A DNA stretch of 64,000 bases, taken from the NCBI GenBank assembly GCA_013177945.1, contig JABLXW010000001.1, forward strand, positions 248,001 to 312,000, written 5' to 3'. Positions within the stretch are counted from its first letter, which is position 1. The number at the start of each line of letters is the position of its first letter. The notes below the pieces were generated by a model. It was not told the DNA's origin and searched no databases. It saw only the letters and a program-made list of their open reading frames with translations. Shown here in pieces: positions 19,659-28,056 of this stretch. The position numbers and the translations under genes are program-made. This DNA is from Bacillota bacterium. Lineage in GTDB: Bacteria > Bacillota > DSM-12270 > Thermacetogeniales > Thermacetogeniaceae.

Positions 19659-21006
19659 AAAAACCGGTCTGGTATTTTTTCCTGCTTTTGACTGGGCGAT
19701 TTCTCCCACGCACCCTGAACGGGAGGAAAGGCTGCTTTATACAAAGGACCAGCTTTTCGAAGAGGGCATCATGGACCTCCCGGAAATCTGCGAATACAAG
19801 GCAAGACTTGCGACTTTTAAGGATATTGCGCGGGTTCACTTCTGCGTCCCGGAAATCAGGGCCCAGGTTACCGAGGCGCACCTCATTGCAGCAGGGGGAA
19901 CCCTGGTTCTTGCCGATGCCTTAATGAACAAAGAAATTAAAAACGGATTTGCCCTGGTGCGCCCGCCCGGACACCACGCCATGCGGGTTGTTCACGGGAA
20001 TCGGGGATTTTGCAACATCAACAATGAGGCGATCATGATCGAGTATCTCCGGAAAAAATACGGAATCCGAAAAATCGCCATTGTAGACACCGATGTCCAC
20101 CACGGCGACGGGACCCAGGATATTTATTACCACGACCCGGATGTTCTCTTCATCTCCTTCCATCAGGATGGCCGAACCCTCTACCCCGGCTCTGGCTTTA
20201 CCCACGAATTAGGAGGACCCAGGGCCTTTGGTGCCACAATTAATATTCCCCTCCCGCCGGGCACCACAGATGAAGGAATTCACTACGTACTGGAGGAGTT
20301 GGTCCTGCCGGTTCTCGATGACTTCCAGCCCGAGTTGATCGTCAACTCGGCAGGGCAGGACAACCACTATACAGATCCACTGGCCAATATGCGCTTTACC
20401 GCCCAGGGTTACGCCCGGCTCAATGCCCGGTTGAAGCCGGACCTTGCAGTTCTTGAAGGGGGTTATGCCATCGAGTCCGCCCTTCCCTATGTGAATACGG
20501 GAATTGTTCTTGCCATGGCTGGTTTGGACTACTCTTACGTTCGGGAACCGGATTACAGAAAAGAAAACTTTATCCAGCCCCCGGAGAAAATGGTCTATAT
20601 CAAAGAACTTGTCGAATACCTGAAAGAAATCTGGAAAAACAGGACATCGTTAGGGCAGCAAAAACAATTTCACGAAGGTGATTTCTACGAACAGAAGAGA
20701 TCAATTTACTACGATACGGATCATATCAGGGAACAGCAATGGGAGCAAATTCGCCTGTGCAAAACCTGCCCCGGTTACCAGATGATCACTTCCCGGGGGA
20801 TGTACCCCTACGGAACAACAAGGACCATCTTTGCGGTTGCAATTCCATGGCAGGCCTGTCTAAACTGCCAGGAGGAAGCAAGAGGCTACTATCAAGAAAG
20901 GATTAAAAATCCGCAGGGGCTGGATTTTGTCTACCTTCAGGATAAACCGCACGATATTTACTACCAGTTTTTTGTTGAAAAGGACTGTGAGATTCAAATT
21001 GAATAA
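19651..21006 (+). CDS. histone-deacetylase-family amidohydrolase with Cys-rich C-terminal extension
   Basis: A 451-residue class II HDAC/acetylpolyamine-amidohydrolase-like enzyme. RPPGHHAM supplies the tandem His, VDTDVHHGDGTQ the zinc-binding Asp and His, SAGQDNH the second Asp, and LEGGYA the transition-state Tyr; all catalytic residues appear intact. After about residue 310 it extends by some 140 residues with two CxxC pairs (CKTC and CLNC), suggesting an added zinc ribbon. Bacterial relatives deacetylate polyamines or acetyl-lysine. Co-translation with the HyuA-like gene suggests joint action on an amide or acylated compound; this is inference. Confidence 0.88.
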   Translation: MPEKTGLVFFPAFDWAISPTHPEREERLLYTKDQLFEEGIMDLPEICEYKARLATFKDIARVHFCVPEIRAQVTEAHLIAAGGTLVLADALMNKEIKNGFALVRPPGHHAMRVVHGNRGFCNINNEAIMIEYLRKKYGIRKIAIVDTDVHHGDGTQDIYYHDPDVLFISFHQDGRTLYPGSGFTHELGGPRAFGATINIPLPPGTTDEGIHYVLEELVLPVLDDFQPELIVNSAGQDNHYTDPLANMRFTAQGYARLNARLKPDLAVLEGGYAIESALPYVNTGIVLAMAGLDYSYVREPDYRKENFIQPPEKMVYIKELVEYLKEIWKNRTSLGQQKQFHEGDFYEQKRSIYYDTDHIREQQWEQIRLCKTCPGYQMITSRGMYPYGTTRTIFAVAIPWQACLNCQEEARGYYQERIKNPQGLDFVYLQDKPHDIYYQFFVEKDCEIQIE

Positions 21007-21086
21007 ACCCTTTTCCCGGGTTATACTTTATACCTGAAATAGCTTGCCGCTATCCTGGAGTTCCCGGAGGGAAGTATTGAAGCAAG

Positions 21087-22034
21087 GTGGCGCCGCTTGT
21101 CGTAATTCTAGGGCCAACTGCAGTCGGTAAATCAAAAATAGCTGTGGAGCTTGCCCTGAATTTAAATGGCGAAATCATCTCTGCCGACTCTGTTCAGGTA
21201 TACAAATACTTCAGAATCGGAACGGCAAAATTATCCCCAAAAGAACAAAAAGGTGTTCCTCACCACCTCCTTGATTTTCTCGAACCGGATGAAGATTTCA
21301 GCGTTGCTCAATTTCAGCACCTGGCCCGGGAAAAAATCAAAGAAATTGCAGCGCGGGAAAAACTTCCTTTTCTCGTGGGGGGAACTGGTCTTTACATTCA
21401 GGCAGTGATAGATGATTGCTACAAGTTTCCAAAAATAAAAGGGCTCAAAGAGATCCGGAATATGCTCAACCAGAAGGTAGCAGAGGGAAAAGGTCCCGAG
21501 CTTTATGAAGAACTCAAAAAAATCGATCCCCCTACGGCCCTCCGCCTTCATCCCAATGACTACCGCAGGATTACAAGGGCCCTGGAGGTTTATTACTTAA
21601 CCGGAAAACCCATTTCTTTCTATCAGAAAGCGGGAAAGTGCTCCTCCCCCTACCTGTTGGCCATGGTAGGACTAAACAGAAGCCGCTCTGAGCTTTATCA
21701 GAGAATCGAAAAACGGGTTGATAAAATGTTTGCCGAGGGGCTTGTGGATGAAGTAAAATCTTTACTGGCCCGGGGATATAACCCGGAATTAAAACCCTTT
21801 CAAACCCTGGGCTATAAACAAGTAATCCATTACTTAAAAGGAGATTACGACCTTGCAACCGCTATCGCCCTGACAAAGAAGGCAACCAGAAACTACGCAA
21901 AAAGACAATTAACCTGGTTTCGCCGCGACCCCAGAATTAAGTGGTTTTTTCTTCAAGGAGAAACCCTCAAACAAGAAACTTTAGATGAAATCAGAAGCTA
22001 CATTTGCAGGAGTATTCCCGTTTGTGTAGAATAA
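21087..22034 (+). CDS. miaA: tRNA dimethylallyltransferase
   Basis: A 315-residue enzyme that transfers the dimethylallyl group to A37 of tRNAs reading UNN codons. The P-loop GPTAVGKS is at residues 9-16, followed by the DSVQVYK and GTAK segments, FLVGGTGLYIQA, the RITRALEVY tRNA-binding segment and KRQLTWFRRD. The GTG start at 21087 has only a weak site nearby, GGAGGGAAG being 13-18 bases upstream, so the start is somewhat uncertain. It is followed by hfq as in many bacteria. Confidence 0.94.
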   Translation: MAPLVVILGPTAVGKSKIAVELALNLNGEIISADSVQVYKYFRIGTAKLSPKEQKGVPHHLLDFLEPDEDFSVAQFQHLAREKIKEIAAREKLPFLVGGTGLYIQAVIDDCYKFPKIKGLKEIRNMLNQKVAEGKGPELYEELKKIDPPTALRLHPNDYRRITRALEVYYLTGKPISFYQKAGKCSSPYLLAMVGLNRSRSELYQRIEKRVDKMFAEGLVDEVKSLLARGYNPELKPFQTLGYKQVIHYLKGDYDLATAIALTKKATRNYAKRQLTWFRRDPRIKWFFLQGETLKQETLDEIRSYICRSIPVCVE

Positions 22035-22088
22035 GACATGGTAAAGTTTTGCAGTTCCGATCTTGTAGTCCCGATTGGAGGTAAAAAA

Positions 22089-22337
22089 ATGACCAAACAA
22101 CAGATTAATTTACAGGATTTTTTTTTAAATCAGGTCCGCAAAGAAGGTGCACCGGTAACCATTTACCTTATCAACGGTTTTCAATTAAAAGGGGTTATCC
22201 GGGGGTTTGACAATTTTACGGTCATCCTTGAAGTTGAAGGAAAACAGCAAATGGTATACAAACATGCAATTTCAACGGTAATGCCTTTGAGACCCGTTAA
22301 CCTTTCTTTCGAGCTAAACCGAAACTCCGATCGGTGA
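22089..22337 (+). CDS. hfq: RNA chaperone Hfq
   Basis: An 82-residue Sm-like protein. The Sm1 region reads [19 protein letters not shown] followed by NGFQLKG, and the Sm2 motif is YKHAIST. The length is typical of Gram-positive Hfq, with no long C-terminal tail. ATG 22089 is preceded by GGAGGTAAAA. The order miaA-hfq is conserved across many bacteria. Confidence 0.96.
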   Translation: MTKQQINLQDFFLNQVRKEGAPVTIYLINGFQLKGVIRGFDNFTVILEVEGKQQMVYKHAISTVMPLRPVNLSFELNRNSDR

Positions 22338-22509
22338 GGACTTTATTTTTAGAGAAAAACATGTTGCCGGTTGCTGGCCCGCCCTGGGATGCGAGAAACA
22401 TCCCTTCTTTTGTTTAGCCTCCTTGTCCTGCTCGTCTGCTGATAACACGTTCTACTCTGGGAAGGCGTATAATGTTTCAGAGAAAAAAGGGCAAAGAGGT
22501 GGAAGTCGT

Positions 22510-23415
22510 GTGGATTTAAAGTTCCAGTTTAGAAAAGGGGGAGGGGCAATCCAGCCGCAACCCTTTCTGACTGGTTCACTAAATCTTTCCCATCCCAGCA
22601 ACGGCAGCCAGCCCAGACCGGAACAAATTCTCCAGGAACTAAACGGGTTAATCGGGTTGTCCGAAGTAAAAAATCTGGTTTCTGAAATTTATGCCTATGT
22701 TGAAATCCAGAAGAAAAGAATTAAAGAAAAGCTGTGTGCGGACCCCCTGGTTCTCCACATGGTTTTTAAAGGAAATCCGGGGACCGGCAAAACAACGGTA
22801 GCCAGGATTATTGGAAAACTTTTCCGGGCAATTGGGGTCCTGACAAAAGGCCATCTGATTGAAGTAGAACGGGCGGATCTGGTGGGTGAATATATTGGAC
22901 ATACGGCGCAGAAAACCCGGGAACAAATCAAGAGAGCTTTGGGCGGAATTTTATTTATTGATGAGGCCTACTCCCTGGCTCGGGGTGGAGAAAAAGATTT
23001 CGGAAAAGAAAGTATTGATGTTTTAGTAAAGGCAATGGAGGATCAAAAAGATAATCTCATCCTTATTCTGGCCGGGTATAAGGAGGAAATGGAGTTCTTT
23101 CTGAGAAGCAACCCGGGGCTCCGTTCGCGTTTTCCAATTCATATTGATTTTCCCGACTACACCGTAGAAGAACTTTTTAGAATTGGAGAGGCCATGCTCA
23201 AAAAGCGCCAGTACCACCTGTCACCGGATGCCCGGAAAGAACTCCGAATCATCCTTGAGCAGCAGGTAGGGAAGGGGAGCCGGTACGAAGGAAATGCCCG
23301 CCTCGTGCGAAATTTAATTGAAAAGGCGATCCGCCGGCAGGCGGTGCGCCTTGTTAAACAACCGCGCTTAACCAGAGAAGAACTCATGACCATCAAACCC
23401 GAGGATCTAAGATAG
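22510..23415 (+). CDS. spoVK: SpoVK-like AAA ATPase
   Basis: A 301-residue CbbX/SpoVK-type AAA protein: GLSEVKNLVSEI leads into Walker A GNPGTGKTT, Walker B ILFIDEAYSLARGG, and an arginine-finger region SRFPIHIDF, then a C-terminal lid. In Bacillus SpoVK acts late in sporulation. The GTG start at 22510 follows AAAGAGGTGGAAG; a longer frame exists but lacks a site. The 170-base leader after hfq may hold a sporulation-type promoter, but none is clear. Its position after hfq matches other spore formers. Confidence 0.88.
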   Translation: MDLKFQFRKGGGAIQPQPFLTGSLNLSHPSNGSQPRPEQILQELNGLIGLSEVKNLVSEIYAYVEIQKKRIKEKLCADPLVLHMVFKGNPGTGKTTVARIIGKLFRAIGVLTKGHLIEVERADLVGEYIGHTAQKTREQIKRALGGILFIDEAYSLARGGEKDFGKESIDVLVKAMEDQKDNLILILAGYKEEMEFFLRSNPGLRSRFPIHIDFPDYTVEELFRIGEAMLKKRQYHLSPDARKELRIILEQQVGKGSRYEGNARLVRNLIEKAIRRQAVRLVKQPRLTREELMTIKPEDLR

Positions 23416-23438
23416 CTGCATGTTAACAGGTGAATCAA

Positions 23439-24734
23439 ATGAATCTATTTTGGGAACACCTTGGCTTGAATTACAATTTCCATCCAAAATTAATCGAACT
23501 GGCAATTGAAGCAGAGAAAGCAGCTGCCCCGGAATTTAAGGAACTCGTCCCTGTTGTTCAAACAAATCAACTGAGAGTCCTCGCCGCCTTCCAGGAGGCA
23601 GGAATTTCGGAATTTCACCTCAAAGATGGAACCGGCTACGGCTACGGAGATCTTGGCCGGGAAGGGCTTGAAGCAGTATATGCCTTAACTTTTGGCACCG
23701 AAGCCGCCCTGGTCCGTGCCCAAATTATTTCGGGTACTCACGCCATTGCCCTTGCCCTCTCATCCCTGCTCAACCCTGGTGATGAACTCCTCTCTGCAAC
23801 AGGCCGTCCCTACGACAGCCTGGCCCAGGTAATTGGAATCCCCTACGCGCGGCGAGGCTCTTTAAAAGACCGGGGCATAAATTACAGGGAGGTACCTCTC
23901 ACGCCGGAAGGATTGCCCGACTACCAGAAAATTAAAGCAGCAATCACGGAAAGGACCAGGGTTGTACTCATTCAGCGCTCGCGGGGCTATTCGTGGAGAA
24001 AGTCCCTCAGCGTTCAAGAAATCGGCAATTTAATTAAATTTTTAAAAGATGCGAATCAAGAGCTTATCTGCTTTGTAGATAACTGTTACGGGGAGTTCGT
24101 TGAGGCAAGGGAACCAACCCATGTGGGGGCAGATCTGGCAGCAGGCTCCCTTATCAAAAACCCGGGAGGGGGGCTGGCTCCATCAGGAGGATACCTTGTT
24201 GGAAAAAGGGAATTAATTGGTGATGCCGCAGACAGATTAATTGCACCAGGCCTGGGAAATAAAATCGGCACCAACCTGGGATTGGGCCGTCTTTTTTACC
24301 AGGGCCTCTTCATGGCTCCCCAAATCGTGGGCGAGGCACTGAAAGGGGCAATCTTTGCCTCTCATTTTTTTACCCTGCTGGGCTTTGAAACATCACCTCT
24401 GCCGGGTTCACCTCGCTCCGACCTCGTACAGGCTTTAAAACTTAATTCCCCCGAAGGAGTCAAAGCATTTTGCCGGGGTATTCAGGCGGCTTCCCCAATA
24501 GATTCCCGCGCGGTACCGGTGTCCAGCCTCTTGCCCGGTTATCAGGACCCGATTATTATGGCTGCAGGAACCTTTATTCAGGGAGCATCCTTAGAACTAT
24601 CGGCAGACGCGCCGCTGCGCCCCCCCTACATTGTTTATGTCCAGGGCGGGCTCTCTTACGTTCACATCCTGTTTGGACTTCTTAAAGCCGCCCAGGAGCT
24701 GGTAAACGAAGGACTGGCCTGTCTCCAGAATTAA
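23439..24734 (+). CDS. YnbB-like PLP enzyme (methionine gamma-lyase / aluminium-resistance family)
   Basis: A 431-residue fold-type I PLP protein of the Alum_res family (PF06838). It has LKDGTGYGYGDLGREGLE, AQIISGTHAIALAL, the QRSRGYSWR segment, CFVDNCYGEF and the putative lysine region AGSLIKNPGGGLAPSGGY, all characteristic. Members are annotated as cystathionine-beta-lyase-like or methionine gamma-lyase-like, but the true reaction is poorly known. ATG 23439 has AGGTGA 5 bases upstream; GTG 23430 is a possible alternative. The hfq-spoVK-ynbB order recurs in sporulating Firmicutes. Confidence 0.88.
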   Translation: MNLFWEHLGLNYNFHPKLIELAIEAEKAAAPEFKELVPVVQTNQLRVLAAFQEAGISEFHLKDGTGYGYGDLGREGLEAVYALTFGTEAALVRAQIISGTHAIALALSSLLNPGDELLSATGRPYDSLAQVIGIPYARRGSLKDRGINYREVPLTPEGLPDYQKIKAAITERTRVVLIQRSRGYSWRKSLSVQEIGNLIKFLKDANQELICFVDNCYGEFVEAREPTHVGADLAAGSLIKNPGGGLAPSGGYLVGKRELIGDAADRLIAPGLGNKIGTNLGLGRLFYQGLFMAPQIVGEALKGAIFASHFFTLLGFETSPLPGSPRSDLVQALKLNSPEGVKAFCRGIQAASPIDSRAVPVSSLLPGYQDPIIMAAGTFIQGASLELSADAPLRPPYIVYVQGGLSYVHILFGLLKAAQELVNEGLACLQN

Positions 24735-24762
24735 AAACAGGAGGGATGAACAAATCGACAAT

Positions 24763-25236
24763 GTGCTCCTGGCCATTACCATCATTATCCTGGGGATAGG
24801 AGTAATTATGTCAATCTTTCCTTTTTTGCCGGGAATTCCTCTGATCTTCGGAACCTTTCTCGTTTACGGTTTCTTTGAAGGATTTGAGCGGATTAATTCA
24901 ATTTTTCTCATTGCAATGCTGATCATTACGGTCTTATCCTTTTTTATTGATAATCTGGCAGGTTGGGTTGGCGCAAAAAGGTATGGGGCAAGCAGGGCAG
25001 GGGTATGGGGCGCGCTCCTGGGAGGGCTTCTGGGTGTTCTCATTAATCCTCTCCTGGGAATTCTCCTGGGGCCCCTCACAGGTGCTGTAATTGCAGAAAT
25101 CATCATTTCCCAACGCCCGTTACGCGAATCCTTGCGCGTGGGAATTGGTACACTCGTAGGATTTTTAGGTGGAAGTATCCTCAGGTTTATAATCGCGCTC
25201 TTTATGGTGATAACATTTCTTTACGTAATCTTTTAA
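24763..25236 (+). CDS. DUF456-family membrane protein
   Basis: A 157-residue very hydrophobic protein with about four membrane segments and Gly-rich stretches (GALLGGLLGVL and GILLGPLTGAVIAE), as in DUF456 proteins, which carry glycine-zipper-like repeats. The GTG start at 24763 is the first available after the PLP gene, with CAGGAGGG rather far upstream. It ends directly against lexA on the other strand. Function unknown. Confidence 0.8.
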   Translation: MLLAITIIILGIGVIMSIFPFLPGIPLIFGTFLVYGFFEGFERINSIFLIAMLIITVLSFFIDNLAGWVGAKRYGASRAGVWGALLGGLLGVLINPLLGILLGPLTGAVIAEIIISQRPLRESLRVGIGTLVGFLGGSILRFIIALFMVITFLYVIF

Positions 25237-25839
25237 TTACTCTAATTTCCGCAGAACTCCAATCACTTTTCCTAAAACGGCAACATCCTTACTAATAATC
25301 GGCTCAAGAGCATCATTTTCAGGCTGGAGGCGGACTCCACCTTTTTCCTTAAAAAAGCGCTTTACGGTTGCCTCTTCACCCAACAGTGCCACTACAATAT
25401 CTCCATTATCGGCGGTGTTCTGCTGGCGAACGATTACGAAGTCACCATCGTAAATCCCGGCGTTAATCATGCTGTCACCGCGGACCCGTAGCATAAAGAC
25501 ATTGTTTGTTGTTTTCAAAAAATTAGCAGGCAGCGGGAAGGTATCTTCAATATTTTCGACAGCTAAAATCGGTTCTCCGGCAGCAACCCTACCGACAATC
25601 GGAATGCGAACAACCGAGGTATTGTCTCCTGTTAATTCAATTGCTCTGGGCTTTGTGGGAACCCTTTTGATGTAACCTTTCTTTTGAAGATTAACAAGAT
25701 GGGCATGAACCGTGGAACTCGATTTAAGCCCAACTGCTTCTCCAATCTCCCGCACCGAAGGGGGATAGCCACGTCTGTCGATGGTCTCCTGGATGAAATT
25801 CAAAATAGCCATTTGCCGCGTACTGAGGTCTTTTACCAT
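25237..25839 (-). CDS. lexA: LexA repressor
   Basis: A 200-residue SOS repressor-protease. The N-terminal winged helix-turn-helix spans about residues 10-65 with the recognition helix around SSSTVHAHL. Self-cleavage elements are all present: the Ala87-Gly88 bond in RVAAGEP, nucleophile Ser123 in RGDSM and Lys160 in ATVKRFF. The protein should therefore be cleavable on RecA activation. A likely LexA box overlaps its own promoter. The same regulon probably includes dinB at 58882, which has two matching boxes. Confidence 0.97.
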   Translation of the reverse strand: MVKDLSTRQMAILNFIQETIDRRGYPPSVREIGEAVGLKSSSTVHAHLVNLQKKGYIKRVPTKPRAIELTGDNTSVVRIPIVGRVAAGEPILAVENIEDTFPLPANFLKTTNNVFMLRVRGDSMINAGIYDGDFVIVRQQNTADNGDIVVALLGEEATVKRFFKEKGGVRLQPENDALEPIISKDVAVLGKVIGVLRKLE

Positions 25840-25893
25840 TATTTTAACCTCCGTTAAAGAGATTGACCCGATTTTTTTATATAATTTTATATA

Positions 25894-25935
25894 ATTATAT
25901 CATAAACATTAACCTGATCCAAAAACGTCTGTTCG
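25894..25935 (-). promoter_or_regulatory. lexA promoter with SOS box
   Basis: On the minus strand TTGGAT (25917-25922) and TATAAT (25894-25899) are 17 bases apart. Just upstream and touching the -35 is CGAACAGACGTTTT (25922-25935), one mismatch from GAAC-N4-GTTC. Autoregulation is expected for lexA. Confidence 0.7.
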
Positions 25936-25961
25936 TTTAACTTCTTATAATAATAATTATG

Positions 25962-26318
25962 TCAACTATTTAGCCACAGGTGAATTGCTGTTCCCAGCAG
26001 AACCAGGGCAAAAAGCTTCCGGAGCAATGTCCCCGGCAAAATTGAACTTGTCAAGGCACCTGCATAAGCGCCGCATACCGCGCCTAAAGCAATTAAAATC
26101 GCGACTTCAAGGTTTACATGCCCCAGGCGGTGGTGTTGATAAGCTCCTACCAGAGCAGTAGGAAGAATCACCGCGAGGGAAGTTCCGACCGCCTGGTGAA
26201 TGGGCAAATGAAAAAAGTAAACCAGAATTGGAATTAAAACCACACCGCCCCCGATTCCCAACAACGCACTGAGCCATCCCGCGACTAGACCTGTTAAAAC
26301 CGTAAGAAAATAGATCAT
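25962..26318 (-). CDS. half-size TauE/SafE-family membrane permease
   Basis: A 118-residue protein with about four membrane segments and the DUF81 signature GWLSALLGIGGGVVLIP, then QAVGTSLAVILPTALVGAYQH. Normal TauE/SafE transporters are about twice this long and contain two such halves, so this one would have to work as a dimer. No second half is adjacent. The family exports sulfite, sulfoacetate or similar anions. It lies upstream of lexA on the same strand and divergent from the next gene. Confidence 0.8.
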   Translation of the reverse strand: MIYFLTVLTGLVAGWLSALLGIGGGVVLIPILVYFFHLPIHQAVGTSLAVILPTALVGAYQHHRLGHVNLEVAILIALGAVCGAYAGALTSSILPGTLLRKLFALVLLGTAIHLWLNS

Positions 26319-26383
26319 GCAGCTTCTCCCTCTTTCCTAAAATTTTTCTTAAGAAAAACTAAAATAAATGGGAGCGAAAAATC

Positions 26384-27004
26384 TTGCGCCGCAACCCGGC
26401 CCTCATTGTTCCTGTCGGAGTCCTCATTTTTTATTCGTTTCTGAGAGTTATGATTTATATAGAAGGCCTGTACCAAAAGGAGGCAAAGCACCCTCCCCTC
26501 TGGGTTCAACTTCTTGCTTCAGCCGGCAGGGGAAACCTGGGAACGGGAAAATTCGGAGGAACACCCAACCAGCTTGACCTGACATTACTCCAACCCGGAG
26601 ATATTCTCCTGGGCGGAAATGCCGGAGGTTCTTACGGGCACTTTACTCATGCCGGTCTCTACATTGGAGATAATAAAGTGGTGGACATGTATATCAGCAC
26701 CGGTGTTTATATCACGGAAGCGGAGACATATCATCAATACGACTGGGCCGCAATCCTCCGCGTCAAGGCAAATCCAGAAAAAAAGAGGGCGGTCATCAGC
26801 TATATCAACAGCCAGGTGGGAAGCCCCTTTTTTATCCTCACACCTAAATCAGAAAACGGACTCTGGTACTGCACAAAACTGATCTGGTGCGCTTACCTGA
26901 AACAGGGCATCAACCTGGATGCTTTCAACGGCTACTGGATTGTTCCTGACGCTTTCTGGTACAGCCCCCATACACAAGTTGTTGCCTACTCCCGGGCGCG
27001 GTGA
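26384..27004 (+). CDS. YiiX-like permuted papain-fold (NlpC/P60) protein, membrane-anchored
   Basis: A 206-residue protein with an N-terminal membrane anchor (about residues 7-27) and an extracytoplasmic catalytic domain. The permuted NlpC/P60 signs are LQPGDILL, the His in FTHAGLYIG and the Cys in WYCTKLIWCAYL, with IVPDAF near the end. Members cleave amide or ester bonds, some in cell-wall peptides. TTG 26384 follows GGGAGCG. It overlaps the next membrane protein gene by 4 bases. Substrate unknown. Confidence 0.78.
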   Translation: MRRNPALIVPVGVLIFYSFLRVMIYIEGLYQKEAKHPPLWVQLLASAGRGNLGTGKFGGTPNQLDLTLLQPGDILLGGNAGGSYGHFTHAGLYIGDNKVVDMYISTGVYITEAETYHQYDWAAILRVKANPEKKRAVISYINSQVGSPFFILTPKSENGLWYCTKLIWCAYLKQGINLDAFNGYWIVPDAFWYSPHTQVVAYSRAR

Positions 27005-27483
27005 TTCACTTGCCAAAATTGAACTCATTACAGAAGCTTGCGCTTCTTCTTTTTCTGGTTCATTTCACTTTTATTTTTCTGGCTCCGCTTTTTCTCGAAA
27101 ATTCCCTTTTATCTTTAACATTGCCGTTAATTTACCCGGCCGTTCTTTTTTTGTCAGGATTTGGATTTTTCCTCGAATTAAAAAAAACGGTTCCCGCGGT
27201 CCTGCTGGCCGGATATTTAAGCCAGTTCCCCGGTATCATCTGCGCAGTCATCATCCTTTTGGGGAAAGCCGGGAAATTCCTCATCCCCGAAGCCCTGGAC
27301 TTTTTTATCCAAATCTGGCAGGCTCCTTTTGCCCCTCTCTTTCCCTTTTTACCCAGGATCCAGCTTTGGGAAATCCCTCTTTATTACCTTATGACTTTGG
27401 CTCTTTCCTTCTTTCTCCCCCTCTTCCCCGCCGGGGGAGCACTTTTAAAAGCCAAATTATCCAAACAAGGAAGAGTTAACTAA
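27001..27483 (+). CDS. hypothetical polytopic membrane protein
   Basis: A 160-residue protein that I do not recognise. It has about four hydrophobic segments rich in Phe and Leu with few charges, and a basic C-terminus. The GTG at 27001 overlaps the previous stop (GTGA); TTG 27010 is another possible start. Coupling to the YiiX-like gene suggests a joint envelope role. Its 3' end overlaps the opposite-strand gene by 27 bases. Confidence 0.65.
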   Translation: MIHLPKLNSLQKLALLLFLVHFTFIFLAPLFLENSLLSLTLPLIYPAVLFLSGFGFFLELKKTVPAVLLAGYLSQFPGIICAVIILLGKAGKFLIPEALDFFIQIWQAPFAPLFPFLPRIQLWEIPLYYLMTLALSFFLPLFPAGGALLKAKLSKQGRVN

Positions 27484-28026
27484 AGCGTCGAGAATCAATC
27501 TGATCTCCTCGCAAATAGGTAAAAATTCGATTTTTTCGTCCTTGATATTGATCAACCACAGGTAGTAGATATAGGAATCATGAACAACTACCTTTCCCTC
27601 CGGGAGAACCGAAACCTCAAATTTGATTTGAGGTTGGTTGTGGGTAATTAATTTGCCGATCAGATTTTGGATCTGGCGTGCCAGGGTTCCAGCCTCTTCA
27701 AACTTAACGGTTTCAAAACAGATCCTGACCTCCAACTCGATAAAAGAATCCGAAGGTTCCCGTTCAAAAGGAGGTGTTAAGGGGTACTTTTTGCAGAGCG
27801 GGCAATTGTCTCCATAAATCGATTCTGCAGTGAGAAGCGTATTCCATGTAAAGCCTACTTCGGCCCAAATCCGGTATGGAGGCTCGCTTTCGTCAATGGT
27901 GCAGGTGCAGCGAAACTCCCGATCGCAAGTAATCACGTCCATGATGTGATGCACCTCGCACACAAAAAGCCCTGCGTTTTCCGCTGCATCTAAAAAATCC
28001 TGACAGATTTCCTCATATCTCCACAA
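27457..28026 (-). CDS. hypothetical protein with scattered Cys
   Basis: A 189-residue soluble protein of unknown function. Cys residues occur as CEVHHIMDVITC, CTCTI and a CxxC (NCPLCKK) in the first half, so metal binding is possible. The second half looks like alternating strands. TTG 28026 has AAAGGAGGG 7 bases upstream. It follows the aminotransferase gene by 30 bases on the same strand and probably shares its transcript. Confidence 0.65.
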   Translation of the reverse strand: MWRYEEICQDFLDAAENAGLFVCEVHHIMDVITCDREFRCTCTIDESEPPYRIWAEVGFTWNTLLTAESIYGDNCPLCKKYPLTPPFEREPSDSFIELEVRICFETVKFEEAGTLARQIQNLIGKLITHNQPQIKFEVSVLPEGKVVVHDSYIYYLWLINIKDEKIEFLPICEEIRLILDALVNSSLFG

Positions 28027-28056
28027 TGTGGTTCCCTCCTTTAAAACGGTATTACC

